This document shows, piece by piece, positions 8,645-18,791 of a DNA stretch of 64,000 nucleotides (its first letter is position 1; every line of letters begins with the position of its first letter). The notes under the pieces are model-generated. The model saw nothing but the letters and a program-made list of their open reading frames with translations. It did no database searches and was not told the DNA's origin. Both the position numbers and the translations under genes were made by a program. Source of the DNA: Zoogloeaceae bacterium (GTDB lineage Bacteria > Pseudomonadota > Gammaproteobacteria > Burkholderiales > Rhodocyclaceae); contig JACKMC010000002.1 in assembly GCA_024235595.1 (NCBI GenBank), positions 363,227 through 427,226 of the forward strand. Reading direction: 5' to 3'.

Positions 8645-9246
8645 GCGAAGGGCGCGAAGTGGCCGTTGCGCGTGCCGCTGCTATCCGACCAGTCGAGGCC
8701 GAAGACCTTGAAGATGCTGCGCGTGGCCTTGGCGAGCGCCAGGCGGCTATTGACCGGGTGGGCGACATTGTCCAGATAGAGCGGCTCGCCAGGCTGCACC
8801 GCGCTGGCAACGCCCGCGCAGGCCTGGTCGACGAGCTCGCCGGCCTTGACCGTGAAGTTCATGCCGTCGGTCTCGAACGAGATCGGCCGTTTCTCGACCC
8901 CCGCCACGCGACCCACCAGCGGCGCCAGGTTCGCCATCGGCCCGCCGGCGGCGCCGGTTGCGATCGCGCTGATCGCCTCGACCTGCGCGTCGGAAGCGCG
9001 CTCGTCGACGATCAGCCCCACGGTGATGTCGCCCTGGTCCATGGCAGCGGGCGAATGCAGCATGACGATGAAGGACAGGCCGTCGAGCTTGACGCCGTCC
9101 TTGTGTCCGGTGTCGATGCGCATCGCGATGGCCGCCTTGCAGTCGCCTTCGCTAGGCTGCGCGGCAAGATTGGATGCAATGCAGGGACACAGGTAGGTGC
9201 AGTTGCAGGTCTCCATGTATTGACCTTCGATGTGCCAGCTGGACAT
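8632..9246 (-). CDS. DUF1326 domain protein with N-terminal Cys cluster
   Basis: A 204-aa soluble protein of the DUF1326 family. The start at 9246 (MSSWHIEGQYMETCNC) is supported by a GAAGGAGG ribosome site; the open frame reaches further upstream without family similarity. The first 25 residues hold the family's Cys motif, CNCTYLCPC, followed by a beta-rich body. Function is unknown. It overlaps the DUF2182 gene downstream, and the two families are, as I recall, frequent neighbours, which points to one membrane-associated metal or thiol process. Confidence 0.8.
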   Translation of the reverse strand: MSSWHIEGQYMETCNCTYLCPCIASNLAAQPSEGDCKAAIAMRIDTGHKDGVKLDGLSFIVMLHSPAAMDQGDITVGLIVDERASDAQVEAISAIATGAAGGPMANLAPLVGRVAGVEKRPISFETDGMNFTVKAGELVDQACAGVASAVQPGEPLYLDNVAHPVNSRLALAKATRSIFKVFGLDWSDSSGTRNGHFAPFAWTA

Positions 9247-9439
9247 GATTTCCTCCTTCGCAGGTTGCGGATATCTAGCGGCAAACGACAGCCAGGAAGC
9301 CAGCCTGCAGGCTTGACCGGCCATGCCGGACCCAGTGCGGGTCCATCGCGGGGGTGCGCTCGATCCCGGTCGTCCCGGTCCTCTCCGGGCCTGCCTGTGT
9401 TCGCGGGGAACGCCTGAAATCGCCGGGTGCACACTACTC

Positions 9440-9468
9440 AGGCTAGGTTGCGAAAGTGGCGCGGTCAA
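9440..9468 (-). promoter_or_regulatory. candidate sigma70 promoter for the DUF1326-DUF2182 operon
   Basis: On the minus strand, TTGACC (9468-9463) and TAGCCT (9445-9440) are separated by 17 bases. This reads towards the DUF1326 start and would give a leader of about 190 bases. Both hexamers are imperfect. Confidence 0.3.
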
Positions 9469-9564
9469 GGCAGTGGCCAGGAAGGCGCGGGTACGCCCGC
9501 ATGCTTCGCTGCGGTCGCAAACCGACCCGCTGGATCTGTTCGGGGTCGCTCATCGAGGGCTTGC

Positions 9565-9588
9565 GGTCGCGCTGTTGTTCGCGCGACC
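9565..9588 (+). repeat. perfect 8-bp inverted repeat
   Basis: GGTCGCGC (9565-9572), loop TGTTGTTC, GCGCGACC (9581-9588), followed by TTTCT on the plus strand. It resembles a terminator on the plus strand, although no plus-strand gene ends there. Confidence 0.35.
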
Positions 9589-9785
9589 TTTCTCGCTTCG
9601 AGTGAATCCCGGGCAGCCGGTTCTGGGGCGGCATGACGACTAGCGCAGGCGTGTCGCTCAGCACGCTCGGGGCTGTGGCCGGCAATCGGCTGCGCGACCC
9701 GTCGCCGATGGGATTCCGGATTCCTCGCCTGGATCAGCCATCGTGGCCCCGTGCGCGGCGGGCCCGCTGGCTCGCCGCGCACTGC

Positions 9786-12512
9786 TCAATGCTGCGGCTG
9801 GTCCGCCATGCGCTTGAGCTCCGGGATGCAGGAACCGCAGTTGGTGCCGCACTTGGTGCGGGTCTGCAGCGCGTCGAGGCTCTCGCCGCCTTTCAAGGCG
9901 GTGAGGATCTCGTCCTCGGAGACATCGAAGCAGTTGCAGATCACCTTGCCGCGGGCGCTCTGGCCGACCGGCGGCTGGGCCAGCGGCGCGAACAGCCAGG
10001 GGCGCAGCTCGGTCGCCGGTTTGCCCTGCGCCATCATGTCGGAGAGCCACTCGGCGGCGCGCGTCTCGCCGGCGAGGCGCACCGCGCTGAGGGTCTCGCC
10101 GTGCATCAGGGCGCGCTTGGCGACGTCGCGGCGGCTGTCCTGGTAGCTCAGCACCCGGGTCGGGTCGTCGAGGCCGAGCGCCGCGTCGACGGCGGCGATG
10201 GTCTCGGCGGGGATCTGCTCGCCGCGCAGCTTGAGCACCACCACCGGGGTTTCGCGCCCGGCCAGCGTCAGGCTGGCATAGGGAAAGCCCGCCAGCAGCG
10301 GACGCAGCCGGGCCATGGTCTCGACCGCGGAGTCGCCGCCCTCGGCGTCGCTTTCGCTGCGGCACAGGGCCACCAGCGAGGGCTTGAGATCGAATTTCGC
10401 GACCTGCACCGCGGCGTGCTTGAGTTCGGGCTGCTTGGAGTTGGGGTCGAAGGCCGCCGGCGTGAGTGCATTGATGCCCAGCCCGCCCATGCTGTTGCCG
10501 CCCCAGTGCATCGGCAGGAAGCACTGGCCGGGGCGCACCGTGGTGGCGGCCAGCACCTTGAGCGCGATGCTGCCGCGGCGCGACTTGACGGTGACCAGGT
10601 CGCCATCCTCGAGCCCGCGCCGGGCGAGGTCGTCGGGGTGCATGTGCAGCAGCGGCTCGGACTCATGGCTGTAGAGCCGCGGCACGATGCCGGTGCGGCT
10701 CATGCCATGCCACTGGTCGCGCAGCCGGCCGGTGATGAGGTGCAGCGGATAGCGGCTGCTGGGTGATTCGGCAGTGACCCGGTGCTCGCAGACCACGAAG
10801 TTGGCGCGGCCGTCGGCGGTCGGATAGATGCCGTCGTCGTAGAGGCGCACCTTGCCGCTCGCGGCGCCCTCGGGGAAGGGCCATTGCTGCGGGCCCCGTT
10901 CGTCGAGCAGGGCGTAGCTGAGGCCGGTGATGTCGAGGTCGCGGCCGCGGGTGGTTTCGCGGTGCTCGTTCCATACCGCCTCGGCCGTCTCGAAGGCGAA
11001 CATGCGTCGGGCAAGTTCGCCGCGGCCGAGTTTTTCACCCAGCCGGCGCGCGAAATCGACACCGATCTCCCAGTCCGGACGGGCTTCGCCCGGCGGGGCA
11101 ACGGCCGCGCTGACGCGGCTGATGCGTCGCTCGGAGTTGGTCACGGTGCCGTCCTTCTCGCCCCAGGTGGCGGCCGGCAGCAAGAGATCGGCGAAGGCGC
11201 AGGTCTCGGTGCCCACGAAGGCTTCCTGCACCACCACGAATTCCGCGGTTCTGAGCGCTTCGTGCACCAGGGTCTGGTCGGGCATCGACTGCGCCGGGTT
11301 GGTGCAGGCGATCCACACCGCCTTGATCTCGCCCGCCTTGAGCGCCTTGAAGAGCTCGACGGCGCTCTTGCCGGGCGCTTCGGGCACGCTGTCGACGCCC
11401 CACAGCGCGGCCACTTCGGCACGATGGTTCGGATTGGCAAGGTCGCGGTGGCCGGACAGCAGATTGGCGAGGCCGCCGACTTCGCGTCCGCCCATGGCGT
11501 TGGGCTGGCCGGTCAGCGAGAAGGGCCCGGCGCCGGGCTTGCCGATCTGCGCGGTGGCCAGGTGCAGGTTGATCAGCGCGGCGTTGTTGTAGCTGCCGAA
11601 GGAGTACTGGTTGAGGCCCTGGCAGTACATCGACATGGTGGCCGGCGAGGTGGCGAACCACTCGGCGGCCCGTTCGATGTCCTTCTTGGCGAGGCCGCAG
11701 ATCGACGAGGCCATGGCGGGGGTGTACTCGCGCACCGTGCGCTTGACCGCCTCGAAGCCGGCGGTGTGGGCGTCGATGTAGTCGCGATCGATCCAGCCTT
11801 CCCACAGCATCACGTGCAGCATGGCGTTGTAGAGCGCCACGTCGGTGCCGGGCAGCAGCGCCAGGTGCAGGTCGGCGGCTTCGGCGGTGTCGGTGCGGCG
11901 CGGGTCCACCACCACCAGCTTGAGTTCGGGGTTGGCCTTGCGCGCGTCCTCGACGCGGCGAAAGGCGATCGGGTGGGCGAAGGCGGTGTTGCTGCCGGCG
12001 ATGAACAGGCAGGATGTCGCTGCGATGTCTTCGTAGCTGGCGGGCGGTGAGTCGGCCCCCAGGGTCATCTTGTAGCCGGCCACGGCGCTCGACATGCACA
12101 GGCGTGAGTTGGTGTCGAGGTTGTTGCTGCCGATGAGGCCCTTCACCAGCTTGTTGAAAACGTAGTAGTCCTCGGTGAGCCACTGGCCGGCGCCGTAGAA
12201 GGCCACCGCGTCGGGGCCATGGCGGGCGATGATGGCGGCGAACTTTTCCGCCGCCAGGTCGAGCGCGGCGGACCAGTCGGTGCGTTCGCGGACTGCCTCG
12301 CGGCTGAAACGGACCTCGGGATAGCGGGCGCGTGCAGCGATCGTTTCGGGCGCCGCGGTGAGGTGCAGGGTGGCGCCCTTGGTGCACAGCCGGCCGAAGT
12401 TGGCGGGGTGGTCGGGGTCGCCGCGCACGCCGGCGATGCGCCCGGCTTCGGTCTTTATCAGGACGCCGCAGCCGACGCCGCAGTAGCAGCAGGTTGAACG
12501 TGTTTCGGACAT
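9786..12512 (-). CDS. nasA: assimilatory nitrate reductase catalytic subunit
   Basis: A 908-aa cytoplasmic molybdopterin oxidoreductase that reduces nitrate to nitrite. The N-terminal [4Fe-4S] site is C8-x2-C11-x3-C15-x27-C43. The Mo ligand is Cys139 in NSRLCMSSAVAGYK, a sequence characteristic of NasA. A molydopterin-dinucleotide binding domain follows (around 600-730). The C-terminus carries a BFD-like [2Fe-2S] domain with CNCFDV and CGTNCGSC near 855-890, typical of the longer NasA form. I chose 12512 because the iron-sulfur motif must be N-terminal; the frame is open far upstream. No nitrite reductase, electron-transfer subunit or nitrate transporter gene adjoins it, which is unusual. A formate dehydrogenase is disfavoured by the BFD domain and the Cys context. 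Confidence 0.9.
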   Translation of the reverse strand: MSETRSTCCYCGVGCGVLIKTEAGRIAGVRGDPDHPANFGRLCTKGATLHLTAAPETIAARARYPEVRFSREAVRERTDWSAALDLAAEKFAAIIARHGPDAVAFYGAGQWLTEDYYVFNKLVKGLIGSNNLDTNSRLCMSSAVAGYKMTLGADSPPASYEDIAATSCLFIAGSNTAFAHPIAFRRVEDARKANPELKLVVVDPRRTDTAEAADLHLALLPGTDVALYNAMLHVMLWEGWIDRDYIDAHTAGFEAVKRTVREYTPAMASSICGLAKKDIERAAEWFATSPATMSMYCQGLNQYSFGSYNNAALINLHLATAQIGKPGAGPFSLTGQPNAMGGREVGGLANLLSGHRDLANPNHRAEVAALWGVDSVPEAPGKSAVELFKALKAGEIKAVWIACTNPAQSMPDQTLVHEALRTAEFVVVQEAFVGTETCAFADLLLPAATWGEKDGTVTNSERRISRVSAAVAPPGEARPDWEIGVDFARRLGEKLGRGELARRMFAFETAEAVWNEHRETTRGRDLDITGLSYALLDERGPQQWPFPEGAASGKVRLYDDGIYPTADGRANFVVCEHRVTAESPSSRYPLHLITGRLRDQWHGMSRTGIVPRLYSHESEPLLHMHPDDLARRGLEDGDLVTVKSRRGSIALKVLAATTVRPGQCFLPMHWGGNSMGGLGINALTPAAFDPNSKQPELKHAAVQVAKFDLKPSLVALCRSESDAEGGDSAVETMARLRPLLAGFPYASLTLAGRETPVVVLKLRGEQIPAETIAAVDAALGLDDPTRVLSYQDSRRDVAKRALMHGETLSAVRLAGETRAAEWLSDMMAQGKPATELRPWLFAPLAQPPVGQSARGKVICNCFDVSEDEILTALKGGESLDALQTRTKCGTNCGSCIPELKRMADQPQH

Positions 12513-12706
12513 GGTTTTCCCTTGAGTGCCAGGAGGCTTCGCAAGGGTCGTGCCATGGCTCTGGGCCGTTGCCGGCGCAGCTCGTGCGCGGGATCGGGGC
12601 GCTGCGCGCCCTTGATTGGTGCGTCGCGGCATGGCGACGCACCCGATTGGCGCGGCGGCCTCATCGGCGGCCGGGCACGGGAGCGCTGTCGCCCCCGCCG
12701 CGGTGC

Positions 12707-13456
12707 TCAGCGGGAGAAAATCGCGGAGAGGTCGGTGGTGCTGTCTTCCTCGCGCAGATTGAGCTGGCCCTCGAGCTCTTCGAGGTGTTTTTGCATGATC
12801 TGCACCGCGGCATCGGCGTCGCCCGCCTCGAGCGCGTCGGCGATTGCGCCGTGATCCTCGCAGTCGCAGCCAGTGGCGGTGGCCCGGGTGTCCTTGTAGG
12901 CGAGGATCACCAGCGGCGTGCGGGTCAGAAGCTCGTCGAGGAAGCCGGCGAGCACGGTGTTGCCGGCCATTTCGGCCAGCACACGGTGAAAATCGATTGA
13001 CAGCTTGAGGCCGGCGCGCACCTCGTCCTTGCGATAGGCCTGTTGCTCGCGCTCGATCATCTTGCGCAGCGTCCTGATCTGCCGCGCGCCGATGCGCCGG
13101 CAGGCGATGTCGACGATCGCGCCCTCGATCGCGCGCCTCGCGGCGAACAGATCGCGGCTTTCGGATATCGAGGGGCTGGCCACCTTTGCGCCGCGATTGG
13201 GGCGCTGGTCGACCAGGCGTGCGTGCGCAAGACGCGTCAGTACCTTGCGCAGCAAACCGCGGGTCACGCCGAAGGTCTCCGCCAGCGGTACTTCCTTGAG
13301 CTTGGTTCCGGGTGGCAGGCGGTGATCGAGGATGGCTTGCTGAATGCGCTCGAAGACCTCGTCCTCCTGCTGGCCGAGCCGGCCGCGCTTGCGCGCAGGT
13401 CCGTCGGCGGCGTCTGTGTTGGGTGGAAGGGACGATCTCGTGGCGGTCATGGGCAT
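12707..13456 (-). CDS. GntR-family regulator (FadR/FCD subfamily)
   Basis: A 249-aa regulator with an N-terminal winged HTH (about residues 28-95, including PLAETFGVTRGLLRKVLTRL) and an all-helical FCD ligand domain with a DFH motif near 160 and later His residues that bind a metal or acid ligand in this family. Two ATGs, at 13456 and 13450, are both plausible. It is divergent from xdhABC with a 332-base shared region that contains repeated ATTGTTGACAAT-like dyads, so it is the obvious candidate regulator of purine catabolism and perhaps of itself. The ligand is probably a purine-pathway metabolite, by inference from context. Confidence 0.85.
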   Translation of the reverse strand: MPMTATRSSLPPNTDAADGPARKRGRLGQQEDEVFERIQQAILDHRLPPGTKLKEVPLAETFGVTRGLLRKVLTRLAHARLVDQRPNRGAKVASPSISESRDLFAARRAIEGAIVDIACRRIGARQIRTLRKMIEREQQAYRKDEVRAGLKLSIDFHRVLAEMAGNTVLAGFLDELLTRTPLVILAYKDTRATATGCDCEDHGAIADALEAGDADAAVQIMQKHLEELEGQLNLREEDSTTDLSAIFSR

Positions 13457-13484
13457 GCCTCGCTTGCACTCACGGGGTCATTGA

Positions 13485-13496
13485 AGTGTTGACAAT
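13485..13496. promoter_or_regulatory. candidate GntR operator, regulator side
   Basis: AGTGT-TG-ACAAT differs from the dyad at 13651-13662 by one arm base and lies about 30 bases before the GntR gene start, fitting autoregulation. Confidence 0.4.
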
Positions 13497-13650
13497 CGCG
13501 TTTGCGGAGTCAAGGGAAATCGCCATTCGGAATTTGCGGCAATTGCACAATTCTGGTGCGTGCGTTTCGGCGAATGCCCCATGAACAAGCATTCCTATTG
13601 AGTTTGTTCAATGAAATATCCAAAGCGCAGATCCGATACGGCCAAATAAA

Positions 13651-13662
13651 ATTGTTGACAAT
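13651..13662. promoter_or_regulatory. candidate GntR operator, xdhA side
   Basis: ATTGT-TG-ACAAT is a perfect 5+5 dyad with a 2-base centre, overlapping a consensus -35 hexamer about 130 bases before xdhA. Binding here would block RNA polymerase. Confidence 0.5.
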
Positions 13663-13788
13663 CCTGTTTTTGGAAGCCAGATTAAATCCACGCGCCGAGC
13701 CTGCATCGAGCCCATTGCGACAGACCTCGAGCGCGCAACCGAACCGGTCGCTCAGAACCGGATCAGGCCACCGATCAGAGGACAAGAC

Positions 13789-15327
<1,539 letters not shown>

Positions 15328-15337
15328 GGAGGGCGCA

Positions 15338-17656
15338 ATGGCATCTTCAGACACCAGCGTACGCCCCGGGGAGAGTGCAGCGCACGAGTCCGCGCACCTG
15401 CATGTCACCGGCGCGGCGACCTATGTGGACGACATTCCCGAACTTGCAGGCACCTTGCACGCGGCGCTGGGCGTCTCGGCCAAGGCCCGGGCGCGCATTC
15501 GTGCCATCGATTTCTCGGCGGTGCGGGCGGTGCCGGGCGTGGTCGCGGTGCTCACCGCGGCGGACATTCCAGGCCCCAACGATTGCGGTCCGATCGTCCA
15601 TGACGATCCGATCCTTGCCGATGGCGAGGTGTTCTATGTCGGCCAGCCGATCTTCGCGGTGATTGCCACCACGGTGGACGCCGCCCGCCGGGCAGCGCGC
15701 AAGGCGGTGGTCGACTACGAGGTGCTGCCAGCGGTGCTGGACCCGCGTGCGGCGCGCGCCGCAGAGTCCTTCGTGCTGCCGCCGATGCGCCGCATCTGCG
15801 GCGAACCCGCCGAGAGGCTGGCCGCAGCGCCGCACCGCTTGCAGGGGCAGTGGTCGGTCGGCGGGCAGGAGCAGTTCTACCTCGAGGGGCAGGTGTCCTA
15901 CTGCGCACCGCGGGAGGACGGTTGCCTGCAACTGTGGTGCTCCACCCAGCATCCGACCGAGATGCAGCATGTGGTGGCGCACTGCCTCAACAAGGCGGCC
16001 AACCAGGTGCTGGTCGAGATGCGGCGAATGGGCGGCGGCTTCGGTGGCAAGGAGAGCCAGTCGGCGCTGTTCGCCTGCGTCGCGGCGCTGGCGGCCAGCA
16101 AGCTGAACCGTCCGGTCAAGCTGCGCCTCGACCGCGACGACGACATGATGATCACCGGCAAGCGCCATGATTTCTGCTACGACTACGAGGTCGGCTTCGA
16201 CGACGCTGGCCGCATCCTCGCGGTGCGCGTCGAGATGATCGCGCGGGCGGGTTTTTCGGCAGACCTCTCGGGTCCGGTGGCGACCCGCGCGCTGTGTCAT
16301 TTCGACAACGCCTATTTCCTCTCCGATGCGGATATCAGCGCCTTGTGCGCGCGCACCAACACCCAGTCGAACACGGCCTTTCGCGGCTTCGGCGGTCCGC
16401 AGGGCGCGATCGCCATCGAATACATTCTCGACACCATCGCGCGGCGGCTCGGGCTCGATGCGCTCGACGTGCGCAAGGCCAATTTCTACGGCAAGAGCGA
16501 CCGCAACCTCACCCCCTATGGGCAGCTAGTCGCCGACAACGTGATCCACGAGCTGGTCGCCGAACTCGAGCAAAGCAGCGACTATCGCGCCCGCCGCGAG
16601 GCCATCGCGCGCTGGAATGCAGACAGCCCGATCATCAAGAAGGGCCTCGCGCTCACCCCGGTCAAGTTCGGCATCAGCTTCAACGTGGTGCACTTCAACC
16701 AGGCGGGGGCGCTGGTGCACATCTACACCGACGGCTCGATGCTGGTGAACCACGGCGGCACCGAGATGGGCCAGGGACTCAACACCAAGGTGGCCCAGGT
16801 GGTGGCGATGACGCTCGGCGTGCCGCTTTCCCGGGTACGCGCCACTGCCGCCGACACCTCCAAGGTCGCCAACACCTCGGCCACCGCGGCGTCCACCGGC
16901 GCCGACCTCAATGGCAAGGCGGCCGAGGACGCCGCGCTGAGGCTGCGCGCGCGACTCGCCGTGCTGGCGGCGGAGCGCTTCGGCGGCAGCCCGGAAGCGG
17001 TGCGCTTTGCCGACGCCAGGGTGAGCGGCGAGGGCTGGCAGATCGACTTCGACGAACTCGTGACGCTGGCCTACCAGGCGAGGGTGCAGCTGTGGTCGGA
17101 TGGCTTCTACGCCACCCCGGGCCTGCATTGGGATCGCGACAGCCTCACCGGCAGCCCCTTCTTCTACTTCGCCTACGGTGCCGCGGTGTCCGAGGTCGCG
17201 GTCGATACGCTGAGCGGCGAGTGGAAGCTGCTGCGCGCGGACCTGCTGCACGACGCCGGCAACTCGATCAATCCGGCGATCGACATCGGCCAGGTCGAAG
17301 GCGCCTACATCCAGGGCATGGGCTGGCTCACCACCGAGGAGCTGGTGTGGAACGCCGAAGGGCGCCTGACCACCCACGCCCCGTCAACCTACAAGATCCC
17401 GGCGGTGGCAGATTGCCCGCCAGTGTTCAACACCCGGCTGTTCCACAACCCCAACCACGTCGACACCATCATGCGTTCGAAGGCCGTCGGCGAGCCGCCC
17501 TTGCTGCTGCCGTTTTCGGTGTTCTTTGCGATCCGCGATGCGATCGCGGCGGTCGGCGACGGTCGATTTGCGCCACCCCTCACCGCACCGGCAACCGGCG
17601 AGGCCATCCTCGGCGCCGTCGATGCGGTGCGTGCGGCACAGGGCGAGCCGGCATGA
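15338..17656 (+). CDS. xdhB: xanthine dehydrogenase molybdopterin-binding subunit
   Basis: A 772-aa catalytic subunit that hydroxylates hypoxanthine and xanthine to urate in the cytoplasm. Typical motifs include GGQEQFYLEGQ near residue 170, RMGGGFGGKE near 230, the substrate-pocket segment AFRGFGGPQG near 350, GTEMGQGLNTK near 475 and KAVGEPPLLL near 715, whose Glu is the catalytic base in this family. The ribosome site GAGGAGG lies just before the ATG. Its stop overlaps the start of xdhC in an ATGA arrangement, so the maturation factor is translationally coupled. Confidence 0.95.
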   Translation: MASSDTSVRPGESAAHESAHLHVTGAATYVDDIPELAGTLHAALGVSAKARARIRAIDFSAVRAVPGVVAVLTAADIPGPNDCGPIVHDDPILADGEVFYVGQPIFAVIATTVDAARRAARKAVVDYEVLPAVLDPRAARAAESFVLPPMRRICGEPAERLAAAPHRLQGQWSVGGQEQFYLEGQVSYCAPREDGCLQLWCSTQHPTEMQHVVAHCLNKAANQVLVEMRRMGGGFGGKESQSALFACVAALAASKLNRPVKLRLDRDDDMMITGKRHDFCYDYEVGFDDAGRILAVRVEMIARAGFSADLSGPVATRALCHFDNAYFLSDADISALCARTNTQSNTAFRGFGGPQGAIAIEYILDTIARRLGLDALDVRKANFYGKSDRNLTPYGQLVADNVIHELVAELEQSSDYRARREAIARWNADSPIIKKGLALTPVKFGISFNVVHFNQAGALVHIYTDGSMLVNHGGTEMGQGLNTKVAQVVAMTLGVPLSRVRATAADTSKVANTSATAASTGADLNGKAAEDAALRLRARLAVLAAERFGGSPEAVRFADARVSGEGWQIDFDELVTLAYQARVQLWSDGFYATPGLHWDRDSLTGSPFFYFAYGAAVSEVAVDTLSGEWKLLRADLLHDAGNSINPAIDIGQVEGAYIQGMGWLTTEELVWNAEGRLTTHAPSTYKIPAVADCPPVFNTRLFHNPNHVDTIMRSKAVGEPPLLLPFSVFFAIRDAIAAVGDGRFAPPLTAPATGEAILGAVDAVRAAQGEPA

Positions 17657-18723
17657 ATCCGGCCTGGCTCGACGATCTGCTCGCCTGCCGCGACCGCGGT
17701 GAAGCCGCGGTGATGGTGACGGTGGCCTCGGTGCGCGGTTCGGCACCGCGCGAAGCCGGCGCGAAAATGATTGTCACCGCCGCGACGGTGCTCGGCACGA
17801 TCGGCGGTGGCCATCTCGAATACAAGGCGATCGCCATTGCCCGGGACCAGCTCGCCGCCGGCAATTCGGCGACGGTGCGACGCTTTCCACTCGGCGCGAG
17901 CCTCGGGCAGTGCTGCGGCGGGGTGGTGAATCTGCTGTTCGAGGCGGTGCCGGTGGCGGCCCCGTGGCGCGACGCGCTGGCCGAGGGGCTTGGTCGCGGG
18001 CTGGCGTGGGTCGTGGTTACCGCGGCGCATGAGCAGGCTGCACAGGGCAAGCTGCTGGTCGGCGCCGACTCGGTGTTCGGCACCCTCGGGGCGGCCGGGC
18101 TCGATCGCCGGGCCATTGCGGCGGCGCGCGAGATGGCTGCGGGTGGGCCGCCCACGCTGGGCCGGTTCGAGCGCGACGACGGCAATGCCTCGCTGCTGTT
18201 CCTCGATCCGCAGGTACCGCAGGACTTCAATCTGTTCGTGTTCGGCGCCGGGCATGTGGGCCGGGCGCTGGTGAACAGCCTTGCCGCCTTGCCCTGCCGC
18301 ATTACCTGGGTGGACGAGCGGGCCGAGGCGTTTCCGCCGACGCTGCCCGACAACGTGACCGCGGTGCTGAGCGAGGACTGCGAGGACGAAGTGGATGCCG
18401 CGCCGGCAGGCGCCTGGTTTGTCGTGATGACCCACGAACACGGGCTCGACCAGCGTCTCGCCGAGCGCATCCTGCGCCGCGACGACTTTTCCTGGTTCGG
18501 GCTCATCGGTTCTCACACCAAGCGCCGGGCCTTCGAGCAACGTCTGGGCGCACGCGGCATCGAGGCGGCCAGGCTGGCGCGGATGCAGTGCCCGATCGGC
18601 GTGGGTGGCATTCGCGACAAGCACCCGGCGGCGATCGCCGTCGCAGTGGCGGCACAGATATTGCTGGAGCGCGAGGCGCGCGAGGGCGCGTCACGGCCCT
18701 TGCAGCACAGCGCACGGGCGTGA
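17653..18723 (+). CDS. xdhC: xanthine dehydrogenase accessory protein
   Basis: A 356-aa maturation factor that binds molybdenum cofactor, helps its sulfuration and inserts it into XdhB. The N-terminal XdhC/CoxI domain contains SVRGSAPREAGAKM, GTIGGGHLEY and GASLGQCCGG, with adjacent Cys likely to bind cofactor. The C-terminal Rossmann-like domain has FGAGHVG near residue 200 and LIGSHTKRR near 290, followed by CPIGVGG. The ATG at 17653 overlaps the xdhB stop by four bases; the frame is open far upstream only because it shadows xdhB. It closes the xdh operon, with 68 bases before the transporter genes. Confidence 0.93.
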   Translation: MNPAWLDDLLACRDRGEAAVMVTVASVRGSAPREAGAKMIVTAATVLGTIGGGHLEYKAIAIARDQLAAGNSATVRRFPLGASLGQCCGGVVNLLFEAVPVAAPWRDALAEGLGRGLAWVVVTAAHEQAAQGKLLVGADSVFGTLGAAGLDRRAIAAAREMAAGGPPTLGRFERDDGNASLLFLDPQVPQDFNLFVFGAGHVGRALVNSLAALPCRITWVDERAEAFPPTLPDNVTAVLSEDCEDEVDAAPAGAWFVVMTHEHGLDQRLAERILRRDDFSWFGLIGSHTKRRAFEQRLGARGIEAARLARMQCPIGVGGIRDKHPAAIAVAVAAQILLEREAREGASRPLQHSARA

Positions 18724-18791
18724 TCCGCGCAGCGCGTTGCGGATCGCAAGACGCTTGAGATTTTGGCTGACCTTACCGACTGGAGAGCTCG

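Larger units (their letters stand above)
9247..9785. other. intergenic region, no gene seen
   Basis: About 540 bases between the start of DUF1326 and the stop of the nitrate reductase. Short open frames are present, but none has a ribosome site plus recognisable protein. It contains the candidate promoter at 9440-9468 and the hairpin at 9565-9588. Confidence 0.4.
13457..13788. promoter_or_regulatory. divergent GntR-xdhA regulatory region
   Basis: A 332-base AT-richer segment between two divergent starts. It contains the 10-mer GTTGACAATC twice (13488-13497 and 13654-13663), each embedded in an imperfect or perfect dyad, a third dyad AATTGCACAATT at 13541-13552, and a GAATGC/GCATTC inverted repeat (13572-13577 / 13589-13594). 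The second copy includes TTGACA at 13655-13660, a perfect -35 box, but the matching -10 (around 13678-13684) is weak. Confidence 0.5.

Noticed and set aside
9323..9643. 106-codon plus-strand frame between the DUF1326 gene and nasA
   Set aside because: No ribosome site or similarity, and overlaps a perfect hairpin.
10782..12050. 422-codon plus-strand frame antisense to nasA
   Set aside because: Shadow of nasA with repetitive Gly/Val/Arg composition and no family.
9786..13469. Reading the whole 1227-codon minus-strand frame as one protein fusing a leader to nitrate reductase
   Set aside because: The first 319 codons overlap the real GntR gene in another frame and are arginine- and proline-rich nonsense; the iron-sulfur motif of NasA must be N-terminal.
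16294..17652. Long N-terminal extension of XdhC
   Set aside because: The region is the out-of-frame shadow of xdhB; XdhC similarity starts exactly at the ATG overlapping the xdhB stop.
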